Assembly: GCF_901827155.1 (NCBI RefSeq)
Contig: NZ_LR594659.1
Span: 62,001-126,000 of the forward strand
Length of the DNA stretch: 64,000 nucleotides
Direction: 5' to 3'
DNA from: Variovorax sp. PBL-H6
Lineage (GTDB): Bacteria > Pseudomonadota > Gammaproteobacteria > Burkholderiales > Burkholderiaceae_C
The notes beneath the pieces were generated by a model. That model saw only the letters and a program-made list of their open reading frames with translations, had not been told where the DNA came from and did no database searches. Positions 16,115 through 24,847 of the stretch are shown here, in pieces; position 1 is the first letter of the stretch, and each line of letters begins with the position of its first letter. The position numbers and the translations under genes were made by a program.

Positions 16115-17086
16115 TCAGTCGAGCTTGATGTTGAAGGTCTTCACGATCTCGGCGTTGCGGTCGTATTCCTCCCGCAGTTCGCTCTGAGCCTGCGCCAGCG
16201 AGCGCTCCGGCATCGGCTCGAAGCCTGCGCCGATCAGCCGCTCGCGCACCGTTGCGTTGGCCGCGACCTTCTGCAACGCCGCGTGGATCTTCTCGGCCAC
16301 CGGCGCCGGCATCTGCGATGAGGCAATCACGCCCGTCCAGTTGCTGAAGTTCAGCCCCGAGTAGCCCAGCTCCGCCAACGTGGGCGTGTTGGGAAACTCC
16401 GGCATGCGGGCCTTGGTCGCGACCGCCAGCAGCCGCACCTTTCCGCCGGCGATCAGGTTCTTGGAGGTGACGGCCCCGTCGAACATGAGCGGAACCTGCC
16501 CGCCCATCAAGTGAGCCAGCGCCGGCGCCGAGCCCGGGTAGGGCACATGCTGCATGTCCAGCCCCGCCGCCTTGTTCAGGATGGCACCGGCGTACTGCGA
16601 CGCCGTCCCCGCGCTGTACGAGGCATAGGACACCTGGCCCGGATGCGCCTTCACGTAGGCGATCGCCTCCTTCGCGTCCTTCGCAGGGAACTGCGGCGAC
16701 GAGATGAAGAGCATGGACGAGAGCGCCATGAGCGAGAGCGGCTTGACGTCCTTGAGCGGATCGAAGCCGCCCTTCAGCACGTGCGGCACCTCGGTGAGCA
16801 CGTTGCTGGCCGTCACCATCAGCGTCTGGCCGTCGGCCGGCTGCGAGAGCAGGTACTTGACCGCGATGGAGCCGCCCGCGCCGGGCTTGTTCTCCACCAC
16901 CACGGGCTGGCCGATGTCGCGCGAGAGCTGGTCGCTCACGATGCGCGCCATCACGTCGATGGTGCCCCCTGGCGGCGCAGGAACGATCATCTTGATCGGC
17001 TTGTCGGCAAAGGCGAATGCCGAGACGGGCGCCAGCGCCGAGGTGGCGAACGCGGCACACAGGGCCAGGTGCAAAGAGTGCTTCAT
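16115..17086 (-). CDS. Bug-family periplasmic tricarboxylate-type solute-binding protein
   Basis: Extracytoplasmic solute receptor of the Bug (TctC) family, 323 residues, abundant in Bordetella, Cupriavidus and Variovorax. Seen: a signal peptide ending near SAFA, then DKPIKMIVPAPPGGTIDVMAR, the ligand-pocket motif KPGAGGSIA, and AGLDMQHVPYPGSAPAL. The family binds organic acids for the TctAB transporter or for sensing; no TctAB genes lie here, so it must use membrane partners encoded elsewhere. It is the third gene of the operon, 19 bases after the BKACE gene, and probably captures the substrate or a related carboxylate. Confidence 0.92.
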   Translation of the reverse strand: MKHSLHLALCAAFATSALAPVSAFAFADKPIKMIVPAPPGGTIDVMARIVSDQLSRDIGQPVVVENKPGAGGSIAVKYLLSQPADGQTLMVTASNVLTEVPHVLKGGFDPLKDVKPLSLMALSSMLFISSPQFPAKDAKEAIAYVKAHPGQVSYASYSAGTASQYAGAILNKAAGLDMQHVPYPGSAPALAHLMGGQVPLMFDGAVTSKNLIAGGKVRLLAVATKARMPEFPNTPTLAELGYSGLNFSNWTGVIASSQMPAPVAEKIHAALQKVAANATVRERLIGAGFEPMPERSLAQAQSELREEYDRNAEIVKTFNIKLD

Positions 17087-17105
17087 GGGACCTCCGATGC
17101 CGCGC

Positions 17106-18164
17106 TCAGGCGGCCTTGCGCAGGAAGCCTTGCTGGCCGCCATTGCGATTGGGTGCGAAGCCGTTGGCCAGCAGCGTCTCTTCGATCGTGTCGTAGAACA
17201 CGCCGATCTTGCAGATCTCGCGCGCCTGCTGCGCAGTTGCAATCGGCCGGCCGAATTCGCGGGCGATGCGCACCAGCTGCTCGATCTGCCCCACCGTGCC
17301 GATCTTTGCGGTGCGCGACTGGTTCCAGAGGTTGTCCTCGGTGCCGCAGCGCACGTGCAGCCCCAGCGCAATGCCCATCATGTTGATCGGCAGCACATTC
17401 AACACCGAACTCTCCACCGTCAACATCGCCCCATCAGGCACCGCACGCACGAAGTTGGCGAGGTTGTAGATGTTCGGCGCGTCCATGCCGCCGCCGATCG
17501 CGACCCAGTTCAACGCCAGCGGACCCTTGTAGATGCCGCGGCGCATCAGGCGCTCGACCGATTCGAAGCTGTTGATGTTGTAGCACTGGAAGGCGCTCTG
17601 GATGCCCGCGGCCGAGAGGCGGCGGATGTGTTCCTCGGCCCAGCCGGGTTGCGCCGGCACCGTCATCTCCTTGTAGGCGTTGAAGACCGCCGGGTCTTCC
17701 ATCGAAGTGCCCTGGATGTCCCGCGCGTCGAACTGCTCCAGGATGTTCATCTGCGAGGTGTTGATCGTCACCGTCACCTGGTCGGGCTTGGGGTCGAGCT
17801 CCGCCAGCATGTGGCGCGTGTCGTCGCTCAGCCACTTGGCGGCGGCGCCATCGCTCTCGGGCGCGAAGCTGATGGAGCCGCCCACCTGGATGATCATCTC
17901 CGGCACACGCTCGCGCACCCCGGCGATCAACTCGTTGAACTTCGAAAGCCGCTTCGAGCCCCTGCCGTCCAGTTCGCGCACATGCAGGTGCAGCACCGTG
18001 GCGCCGGCCTCGTAGCAGTCCACCGCCTTCTGGATCTGCTCTTCCATCGTCACGGCGATCTCGCCGGGAAAGTCCGAGGGCACCCACGACGGCGCGTAGG
18101 GTGCGGCCGTGATGACCAAGGGCTGCTGGTTTTCGGGGAACAGGTGTCCGTCGAGGAAGTTCAT
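17106..18164 (-). CDS. BKACE-family beta-keto acid cleavage enzyme (second copy)
   Basis: BKACE (DUF849) protein, 352 residues, which would use acetyl-CoA to cleave a beta-keto acid to acetoacetate plus an acyl-CoA. Seen: TVLHLHVRELDG with the zinc pair His59-x-His61, the strand TVESSVLN, and HVRCGTEDNLW near the end. Unlike the BKACE at 4952-5869, both histidines are present, and the protein is about 45 residues longer. Second gene in the operon after the TauD dioxygenase (51-base gap). The family covers many substrates, so the keto acid cannot be named from sequence. Confidence 0.9.
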   Translation of the reverse strand: MNFLDGHLFPENQQPLVITAAPYAPSWVPSDFPGEIAVTMEEQIQKAVDCYEAGATVLHLHVRELDGRGSKRLSKFNELIAGVRERVPEMIIQVGGSISFAPESDGAAAKWLSDDTRHMLAELDPKPDQVTVTINTSQMNILEQFDARDIQGTSMEDPAVFNAYKEMTVPAQPGWAEEHIRRLSAAGIQSAFQCYNINSFESVERLMRRGIYKGPLALNWVAIGGGMDAPNIYNLANFVRAVPDGAMLTVESSVLNVLPINMMGIALGLHVRCGTEDNLWNQSRTAKIGTVGQIEQLVRIAREFGRPIATAQQAREICKIGVFYDTIEETLLANGFAPNRNGGQQGFLRKAA

Positions 18165-18215
18165 TGAATGCTCCGTGAAAGTCGAGGGGGATGTCGAAGG
18201 GGATGAGGGGGCAGG

Positions 18216-19064
18216 TCAGAACGTCGGCGTGCCGACGATCCCCGCGCGTTCCATCTTTCGGTGGCAGGGCGGGTAGTCCATCACCGCGTAGTGCTGCGTG
18301 GCGCGGTTGTCCCAGATCGCCACGCTGTTGGGCTGCCAGCGCCAGCGCACCTGGTATTCGGGGATCGCGGCCTGGCTGATCAGGTACTGCAGCAGGGACG
18401 ACGAGCCCTGCACGAAGTCCTGCCCATAGCGCACGTTGGCCGGCGTGTGGAAGTTGGTGAAGTGCGTGGCGAAGCTGTTGACGAACAGCACCTTCTCGCC
18501 CGTTTCGGGATGCGTGCGAACCACCGGATGCTCGGCATCCGGGAACTGTGCCTTGAGCATCAGCCGCTTCTCGGCCGGCATCGCCGCGCCGAAGGTCGCC
18601 TCGATGCTGTGGCGCGCCCGCAGTGGAGCGATCAGCGTCTTGATGTGCTCGGGCAGCTTCGCATACGCCAGCGCCATGTTCGCCCACATCGTGTCGCCGC
18701 CCACCGGCGGGCACTCGACGCAGCGCAGCACGCAGCCCATCGGCGGCACTTCGCGCCAGGTCGCGTCCGTGTGCCAGCTGTTCTCATAGCGATCGTTCGG
18801 CGCATCGGGCGTCTTGTAGATGCGCACCAGCCCGGGGTATTCGGGATCGCTGCCCGCAACCGGATGGTCTTCCAGTTCGCCGAAGCGGCGAGCGAAGGCA
18901 ACGTGGTCCTCGCGACTGAATGCCTGATTGCGCAGGAACAGCACCTTGTGCCGCAACAGCGCAGCCTTGATCTCGAGAAACAAGTCGTCGCCGTGAATCG
19001 CCTCGGCAAGGTTCACCCCATGGAGCTGTGCTCCGATGGCGCATGTCAGCGCTTCGATCTGCAT
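18216..19064 (-). CDS. TauD/TfdA-family Fe(II)/2-oxoglutarate dioxygenase
   Basis: Alpha-ketoglutarate-dependent dioxygenase, 282 residues. Members hydroxylate an unactivated carbon and often release sulfite, a phenol or an amine from their substrate. Seen: the metal motif SWHTDATW with His98 and Asp100, and the distal His258 in NRATQHYAVMDY, so the 2-His-1-carboxylate site is complete. The C-terminal Arg for 2-oxoglutarate follows in CHRKMERAG. It is the first gene of the five-gene operon, and the gap to the divergent AraC gene is 143 bases. The substrate is probably delivered by the porin and the Bug protein and passed on as a keto acid to the BKACE. Confidence 0.92.
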   Translation of the reverse strand: MQIEALTCAIGAQLHGVNLAEAIHGDDLFLEIKAALLRHKVLFLRNQAFSREDHVAFARRFGELEDHPVAGSDPEYPGLVRIYKTPDAPNDRYENSWHTDATWREVPPMGCVLRCVECPPVGGDTMWANMALAYAKLPEHIKTLIAPLRARHSIEATFGAAMPAEKRLMLKAQFPDAEHPVVRTHPETGEKVLFVNSFATHFTNFHTPANVRYGQDFVQGSSSLLQYLISQAAIPEYQVRWRWQPNSVAIWDNRATQHYAVMDYPPCHRKMERAGIVGTPTF

Positions 19065-19148
19065 GTTTTGTCTCCTTCTTTGCCCTGAGTCTCAAGGGCT
19101 CGGGCAGTGATCGAACTGTAGGAGTCGCACCATGCCGGCGCTTTGCAC

Positions 19149-19178
19149 TTGATGTCATTCGCTTGACATTTGATGCCA
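19149..19178. promoter_or_regulatory. Direct repeats TTGATGtCA / TTGATGcCA, likely AraC-type operator
   Basis: Two near-identical nine-base repeats start at 19149 and 19170, exactly 21 bases apart, so they fall on the same face of the helix. Their spacing and direct orientation are what AraC-family dimers usually contact. They lie between the tauD-like and araC-like genes, with a TTGACA hexamer (19163-19168) between them. Confidence 0.5.
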
Positions 19179-19207
19179 GAATCAACGCACGACTGAAAGG
19201 CTTCACG

Positions 19208-20260
19208 ATGGCCGCCCTCGTGCGCGCAGCGGCGCTGACGAACTTCCTTGAAGTGGCACAGGAGCTCGGGCTCGATCCCGGCGCAGCGTTGCGCAAGGCA
19301 GGACTGCGCACCACGCTCATTCGCCAGCCCGACCAGCTGGTCGAAGCCGATCGGGTCGCACGCCTGTTCGAGGATGCCGCCCGCATAACAGGTTGCGGGT
19401 CCTTCGGCCTTCGCATGGCAGCGCGGCGCCAGCTGTCGAACTTCGGCGTGGTCAGCCTGCTGCTCATGCACCAACCCACGCTGCGCCAGGTGCTGCTCAC
19501 GCTCATCGGGCACCTGCACCTGCTCAACGAGAGATTGGCGATCGAGCTCGAGGACGTCGGCAACATGGTCGTCCTGCGCGAGGAGCTGGCGCTGTCGGTG
19601 GCTGCCCCTCAGTCGATCGAATTGGCGATCGGCGTTCTCTACCGGATGGGCGAGGTCCTTCTCCAGGAGCGCTGGCGACCGACCAGCGTGAGCTTCACGC
19701 ACGGAGCGCCTGCGGACCCGGCATTTCATCGTCGCTTCTTCAAATGCCGGATCGAGTTCAATGGTGCGTTCAACGGGCTCGTGTGCCGCGCTGCCGATCT
19801 GGACGTGGCCAATCCGGCCGCCGACCCTGTGCTGGCCGAGTACGCCAGGAAGATGATTGCCGATCTCCCGGATGACCGGCAGCGCTCCATGGACCAGGAG
19901 GTTCGCAAGGCGATCTACCTGATGCTTCCGACCGGCCGTGCGACCTGCAAATCCGTCGCGTCAGGCTTGGGCATCAGCATGCGCACCTTGCAACGGGAGC
20001 TCGATGGGCGCGAAGTCACCTTCAAGGCGCTGATCAACGAAGTGAGGCAGGAACTCGCGCGCCGCTACGTTGCCAATACCCACCACAGCCTGGGTGAAGT
20101 GGCGGCGATGCTGGGCTACACCACGCACAGCGCGTTCACCCGATGGTTCGGCACGCAGTTCGGGTGCTCTCCGGAAGCGTGGCGCACTCGTTCGGCGCCA
20201 CCGACGACGAGCCGTGCCGGCCGCCAACGGCGTACGCATGCGAGGCGAGGCGTCGGATAG
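19208..20260 (+). CDS. AraC-family transcriptional regulator (ArgR/OruR type)
   Basis: Regulator of 350 residues with an N-terminal ligand domain of the AraC 'arabinose-binding' PF12625 type (about 20-200) and a C-terminal double helix-turn-helix (ATCKSVASGLGISMRTLQRE and LGEVAAMLGYTTHSAFTRWF). The ATG at 19208 starts at MAALVRAAALTNFLEV. A longer frame upstream would cross the operator region and was not used. It is divergent from the TauD/BKACE/Bug/reductase/porin operon and is the obvious candidate for its activator. The ligand is unknown, probably the operon's substrate. Confidence 0.9.
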   Translation: MAALVRAAALTNFLEVAQELGLDPGAALRKAGLRTTLIRQPDQLVEADRVARLFEDAARITGCGSFGLRMAARRQLSNFGVVSLLLMHQPTLRQVLLTLIGHLHLLNERLAIELEDVGNMVVLREELALSVAAPQSIELAIGVLYRMGEVLLQERWRPTSVSFTHGAPADPAFHRRFFKCRIEFNGAFNGLVCRAADLDVANPAADPVLAEYARKMIADLPDDRQRSMDQEVRKAIYLMLPTGRATCKSVASGLGISMRTLQRELDGREVTFKALINEVRQELARRYVANTHHSLGEVAAMLGYTTHSAFTRWFGTQFGCSPEAWRTRSAPPTTSRAGRQRRTHARRGVG

Positions 20261-20469
20261 GGTCGTTTCCGGACAACCAGAGGTAGATGTGCGTGGTCGG
20301 CGTCGCGCCATGGGGCCGGCACCGAGGCGAGGCTTCCGCCTTCGTTTCCCGTCGAGACCTGGGAGCGCATCGCCGGGGGGATGCGGTCACAGGTTGGGCA
20401 GTTTGAAAGCGGGCTGCGCGCGCTCGAGGGCGGCTAAGTGGCCCATTCGGTCGGCCCTCCGCCGCCTAC

Positions 20470-21009
20470 CTACTTGCCCTTCTCGCGGATCGCCTTCCAC
20501 TTTTCATCGTAGTCGTCGATCAGCTGCTGGTATTCCTTGAAACCCAGATCGGCGATCTCGTCCCGTCGTTCCTCGAACGTGGGGCTGCGCTCCTCGAACT
20601 CCAGGCGTGCCTTGAGGTTCTCCAGGTCACCACAGTGACCCATGATCACCACCCACAGCTCGCGTGGCGTGTAGAAGCCGCCGGCCAGCGTGATCAGCGT
20701 GATGATTGCGCTCAGGACCAGCACCACATTGCTCGCAGCGATGCTTCGTTCGGGTCCCAAGGTCTGGAAGCCCGTGATCACCGTCACCAGCGCCGAGAGC
20801 GCAGCCGCCGACATCTGGTAGCCGAAGTTCAGCCGGCGATACCACTTCGCCAGGCCGAGGCGCCGCTTGCAGGTGGCGTCGATCTGGCGGTAGAGGTAGT
20901 CGAGCTGGGTTTCGGCGTGGGGGCGTCGCTCGGCGCCAGGCGTGGAACCGGAATCGGACGCGAAGCCCGGCTCGCGTTGCTGGACGATGGCGGTGGGCTC
21001 GGCTGACAT
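20470..21009 (-). CDS. DUF4231/SLATT-like two-helix membrane protein
   Basis: 179-residue protein with a charged N-terminus, the segment LDYLYRQIDATCKRRLGLAKW, then two hydrophobic helices (about 67-87 and 95-115), and a long charged helical tail. This matches the layout of the SLATT/DUF4231 family, predicted pore-like or sensor proteins sometimes found beside nucleotide-signalling defence genes. No such partner gene is next to it here. It appears monocistronic. Family assignment is by layout and motif, not by search. Confidence 0.65.
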   Translation of the reverse strand: MSAEPTAIVQQREPGFASDSGSTPGAERRPHAETQLDYLYRQIDATCKRRLGLAKWYRRLNFGYQMSAAALSALVTVITGFQTLGPERSIAASNVVLVLSAIITLITLAGGFYTPRELWVVIMGHCGDLENLKARLEFEERSPTFEERRDEIADLGFKEYQQLIDDYDEKWKAIREKGK

Positions 21010-21228
21010 GGCACGGTCATTTCATGGGGCTCTCGGCTTCGAGAGACCCGGGGGATGATGCAGCAGCCTTGGTGCGGGTTCTATATGCTGAAAGTTCTAG
21101 TTTGTGGCGAGGTACCGCCGCGGTGCTGGGTTCGTTTCCCGATAGCTACAAACGCGCTCCTCAAAAACGTCAACTTAAGTTAGCCTTTCTGGCCTCGACG
21201 ACCGAAAAACTCAAGAAGAGAGCGTCCG

Positions 21229-21894
21229 ATGAGCTTGCCGAGTTCTGCATTGCCGATGGCCGATGCGCCGCGCGCGAACCCAACGACGACCGTTGAATCC
21301 GCGATGGTCAGCCGGCGGCTGGCCCCCCTCTTCTTCGTCTCCGGCGTGTCCGCGCTGGTCTACCAGGTCTGCTGGCAACGCCTGCTCTTCGCGAGCTTCG
21401 GCGTGGACATCGAATCCGTCACCATCATCGTCTCGGTCTTCATGCTGGGGCTGGGGCTGGGCGCGCTCGTTGGCGGCAATCTGGCGGACCGGTTTCCCGC
21501 CCTGGCGCTGCGCTTCTTCGCGCTGGCCGAAATGGGCATCGGCCTTTTCGGGCTCGCAAGCCCCGCGCTGATCCGCGGCACGGGCGATCTCTTCGTTGCC
21601 GCGCCGCAGTGGCAGATCGTCCTCGCCAACTTCCTGCTGCTGCTGATCCCGACCTGCCTGATGGGGGCGACGCTGCCCATCCTCGTCGCCTACGTGACGA
21701 GGCTGTGGGGCAACGTCGGCAAATCGATTGGCCTCCTTTACCAGGTCAACACCTTCGGAGCGGCCTTCGGCGTGGCAGTGGTGGGATTCTTCTGGTTCCT
21801 GCTGTTCGAGATCGACATGGCGATCCGCATGGCCGCGCTGCTGAACATCCTGGTCAGCCTGCTGGCCATCACCTGGATCAAGCGTCATGGCTAG
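21229..21894 (+). CDS. Polytopic membrane protein, N-terminal half of spermidine-synthase-like pair
   Basis: 221 residues with about six hydrophobic segments and motifs (SALVYQVCWQRLLFASFG, FMLGLGLGALVGG, LMGATLPILV, LLYQVNTFGAAFG) of the transmembrane part of the fused MFS/spermidine synthase family. In most relatives this part and the second half are a single polypeptide. Here the frame ends at 21894 and the second gene starts at 21887, an eight-base overlap, so the two are probably translated together and form one complex. The ATG at 21229 follows GAGAG. The biological reaction of this membrane family is poorly known. Confidence 0.78.
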   Translation: MSLPSSALPMADAPRANPTTTVESAMVSRRLAPLFFVSGVSALVYQVCWQRLLFASFGVDIESVTIIVSVFMLGLGLGALVGGNLADRFPALALRFFALAEMGIGLFGLASPALIRGTGDLFVAAPQWQIVLANFLLLLIPTCLMGATLPILVAYVTRLWGNVGKSIGLLYQVNTFGAAFGVAVVGFFWFLLFEIDMAIRMAALLNILVSLLAITWIKRHG

Positions 21895-23464
21895 CTTCGC
21901 GTGGATTCTTTCGCTGGGGGTGGGCTTCTTGAGCTTGAGCCAGGAAATTCTCTGGGTGCGCCTGGTCTCGTTCACGACACGGGGCCTGAGCCAGTCCTTT
22001 GCACTGGTGCTCTTCCTGTTCCTCATCGGCATCGCGGTCGGGTCGGCCATCGGCAAGCGCCTGTGCGAACGGCAGCACGACCTGCTTCGCACTTCGGCGA
22101 TCGTGCTCGGACTGGCGGCGGTGGTCGACCTCAGCCTGCTGGGCCTGCTGCCCGTCATCGTGCAGTGGCAATCGGGCGCCAGCGTCTTTGCGCTGATCGT
22201 CGTGACGGCGCTGCTCAAGAGCATCATGTTCCCGATCGCCCATCATCTCGGGTCGCAGCAATCAGGCGCCCGCATCGGCCGTTCGGTGTCCAAGGTGTAC
22301 TTCGGCAACATCGTCGGCTCGACGCTGGGTCCGATCGTGACGGGCTACATCCTCCTGGACCGGCTGACGATGGACCAGTGCCTGTTGTTGATCGGACTGG
22401 CTACCGGCCTGCTGTCCCTGTCGTGCGCGATGCGCGCACGCGCCTTGCGCATCGGACTGGCGGCAGCGCTGGTGATCGTTCCGGCCGCCGTGCTGGCGTG
22501 GCCGGGACCCTTGAGCCTCGCAGGTGCCATCGCGGCCGCCGACAAGACCCTCAAGCCGGGCGCGCGCATCTCGCACGTGGTCGAGAATCGCAGCGGCATC
22601 ATCCACACCATTGCGGAGCCGAACGGCAGCTCCGAGGCTGTCATGGGGGGCAACGTGTACGACGGCCGCATTGCCGTCGACATGGATGCAAACCAGAACG
22701 CACTCGATCGCGCGTTGGTGCTGCTGGCGCTCCATCCGAATCCTGAAAACGTCGTGGTGGTCGGGCTGAGCACCGGCGCATGGGCGCGCATCCTCAGCGC
22801 ATCGCCGCGCATCAAGCACATGACCGTCGTCGAGATCAACCCAGGCTATCTGCAGCTGATTGCCCAGTATCCGCAGGTGGCGCCCGTCCTGTCGGACCCG
22901 CGCATCGAGATCGTCGTCGATGACGGACGGCGCTGGCTGCGCCGCCATCCGCAGGCGCGCTTTGATCTGTTCGTGCAGAACACGACCTTTTCCTGGCGCG
23001 CGTATTCCACCAATCTGCTGTCGCGCGAATACATGCAGCTCGCGGGCGCGCACCTGAAGCCCGGCGGCATCGTCGCCTTGAACAGCACGGATTCAAGCGA
23101 CGTGCTCAAGACGGCGACCGAGGTCTTTCCCTTCGTCGAGCGACGTTCCAATTTCATCTACGGCAGCTTCTCGGACATTTCGCGGCCCCTTCCAAACGCA
23201 GAGGCGGCCTACCACGAGCTGCGCCTGGACGACAAACTGGTCTTCGGCGATGCGGCATTCCGAGAGGGCGGGCTGGTGAGGAACATGATCGGCGCCCCAT
23301 TCGTGCCGCACGCGCATCAATACGACGGCATGTCCGAAGCCCCGACGGCGGTCTCCGACCAGAATCTCGTCGTCGAGCATGCACATGCACGCATGCGCGG
23401 CAGCTTTCCGGCTTTCTACCGCCAGGTGGACGCGGTGCGCTCGCTGCTTCATCGAGACCATTGA
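21887..23464 (+). CDS. Spermidine synthase-like aminopropyltransferase with membrane segments
   Basis: 525 residues: about seven hydrophobic segments (1-205), then a soluble SpeE-like Rossmann domain. Seen: the SAM-fold motif VVVVGLSTGAWARILSA, MTVVEINPGY (acidic residue binding the nucleoside) and DPRIEIVVDDGRRWLRR (Asp-Asp pair). The standard GGGxG is replaced by GLSTG. SpeE transfers an aminopropyl group from decarboxylated SAM to putrescine; for this membrane-fused branch the substrate is uncertain. It overlaps the upstream membrane gene by eight bases. The late segment DLFVQNTTFSWRAYSTNLLS corresponds to the family's gate-keeping loop. Confidence 0.82.
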   Translation: MASFAWILSLGVGFLSLSQEILWVRLVSFTTRGLSQSFALVLFLFLIGIAVGSAIGKRLCERQHDLLRTSAIVLGLAAVVDLSLLGLLPVIVQWQSGASVFALIVVTALLKSIMFPIAHHLGSQQSGARIGRSVSKVYFGNIVGSTLGPIVTGYILLDRLTMDQCLLLIGLATGLLSLSCAMRARALRIGLAAALVIVPAAVLAWPGPLSLAGAIAAADKTLKPGARISHVVENRSGIIHTIAEPNGSSEAVMGGNVYDGRIAVDMDANQNALDRALVLLALHPNPENVVVVGLSTGAWARILSASPRIKHMTVVEINPGYLQLIAQYPQVAPVLSDPRIEIVVDDGRRWLRRHPQARFDLFVQNTTFSWRAYSTNLLSREYMQLAGAHLKPGGIVALNSTDSSDVLKTATEVFPFVERRSNFIYGSFSDISRPLPNAEAAYHELRLDDKLVFGDAAFREGGLVRNMIGAPFVPHAHQYDGMSEAPTAVSDQNLVVEHAHARMRGSFPAFYRQVDAVRSLLHRDH

Positions 23465-23506
23465 AGCGGCGGTGCAGTCGTAGCTTGGCACCGCGACGTC
23501 AAGCGC

Positions 23507-24049
23507 CTACTGCCCTACTGCGTACAGGGCGGCACATCCCATGACCAGCGACGCGAGAAAGAAGCCGAGGGCGGCCGGAGTACGCGATGCGGGGCGCATG
23601 GCCAGCACGAAGACGCATCCCGCGAAGAGGAAGGGAAGGGGCATGAGTACCGGAAGCGCGAACACCAGAGCGTCTGCGAAGACACCCCACGTTGCCAAGC
23701 CCTCCGGGGTGGTCCAGCGAAGGCCCAGCAAGGGCAATGCGGCAACCGACATGCACAAGAAGAAGCTCGGAAAAAGCCAGTCCCCAGGCACCGGCTGCTG
23801 CGTCTTTGACGTCAGCGGCGGCGCCGCGTCGAGCTTCGCATCCAGATCGTCTGCCACCGCTGCTTTGCTGAGCAAGGGCCAGTGTTCAAGGCCGTCCAGA
23901 GCCGCTTGAGAGAGCAAGCGGAGCCTGAGCGTCAGTGACTCGAGCCAGGCGGCCAGCGGCCTCTGACTCCGGGGGGCACGGACGTAACCCGCGTCGTCAG
24001 CGCGGGAGAAGACACGGGAAGCGGGAGTGGGGGAGGTGTGCGAGGTCAT
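23507..24049 (-). CDS. Hypothetical membrane protein (180 aa)
   Basis: Unrecognised protein with a charged, proline-rich N-terminal 95 residues and then four hydrophobic stretches (about 97-115, 122-137, 141-155, 161-178). The ATG at 24047-24049 was chosen because the 75 residues encoded upstream are Arg-rich and look non-coding. It lies convergent to the spermidine-synthase-like gene, 42 bases from its stop, with no same-strand partner close by. Confidence 0.6.
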   Translation of the reverse strand: MTSHTSPTPASRVFSRADDAGYVRAPRSQRPLAAWLESLTLRLRLLSQAALDGLEHWPLLSKAAVADDLDAKLDAAPPLTSKTQQPVPGDWLFPSFFLCMSVAALPLLGLRWTTPEGLATWGVFADALVFALPVLMPLPFLFAGCVFVLAMRPASRTPAALGFFLASLVMGCAALYAVGQ

Positions 24050-24173
24050 GTCGCGCAATGTAGGGACGAGTTTCTGGTGTGTGATCGTTTGCGCCGGGGA
24101 GTATCGAGTTTCGCTACCCGGCGTGGCGATGCATGCGCCCGCCAGGTCGGAATCCCCGCGCCGCGGTACGTGG

Positions 24174-24479
24174 CTACGATCGAGAGCGTCGGAGCAGCGA
24201 CCAACCCGAGGGGGTGATCTTGCTGACCACCACCCCGACCTGTGGACCACCGCCCAGCGGATCGACGACGGCACTCACCACTGCATCCACGTGACCCGCT
24301 TGAAACAGGGCACTCACGGCAAGCAGGTCTTCGTCACCCGTCAGAACGCGAGGGAGAGGTTCGCTGGCAATCCGCCGGAGCAAGTGCTCGTTGCTCTCTC
24401 CGCGGACGCGCGATCGAGGTATTTCCAAGGGGTCATTCTTCACCGGGTGATCGTCATCAAGTGATGACGATAAGTCCAC
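24174..24479 (-). CDS. Hypothetical protein (101 aa)
   Basis: Unrecognised soluble protein starting MDLSSSLDDDHPVKNDPLEI and ending with a basic GWSLLRRSRS. The middle (LFQAGHVDAVVSAVVDPLGG) is hydrophobic but short for a membrane helix. The amino-acid pattern looks protein-like, while the competing frame on the other strand is Arg/His-rich. No ribosome binding site stands out. Confidence 0.45.
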   Translation of the reverse strand: MDLSSSLDDDHPVKNDPLEIPRSRVRGESNEHLLRRIASEPLPRVLTGDEDLLAVSALFQAGHVDAVVSAVVDPLGGGPQVGVVVSKITPSGWSLLRRSRS

Positions 24480-24847
24480 GGACTAGAGTGCTCATTCGCT
24501 CATTCTCCGCGGGCGTTGACGCTCATGTCAGCGGCCCCGTCCGTTGTGCAGCGCCGGGTTCACGGTGGCGGCTGCATTGCGATCCTTGAGACGCACGGCG
24601 AACTGCCGTGCAGCTGACCTCTTCCAGTCGTGCTGCTGACGCTAACGAGGTGGCTGAGCATCACCTGGTTCCTCGCTCCGATCGAGCGGCTGCTGCTCCG
24701 CTCGCCAACTTGCGCTCCGACGCTCCGCGGCTACGGTGGTGAGCGTCGACCTCAGCGCCCGTAAGCAGACGCTCATGGTCGGGGTTCATCCGCCTGCGTG
24801 AAGCCCCGGGCGAAGCACGCTGTAGCAGGTCGGGTGCAACGAGGGCT
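24480..24847. other. 368-base gap without a recognisable gene
   Basis: No frame here looks coding on either strand. GC skew and composition change relative to the flanks, and several short GC-rich repeats occur, but I find no attachment-site core, promoter or RNA structure that I can defend. It lies at the left edge of the restriction-modification island. Confidence 0.4.

Noticed and set aside
24027..24464. Plus-strand frame of about 145 codons overlapping the small unknown at 24174-24479
   Set aside because: The minus-strand product looks more protein-like and the plus-strand one is rich in Arg and His. Neither is certain.
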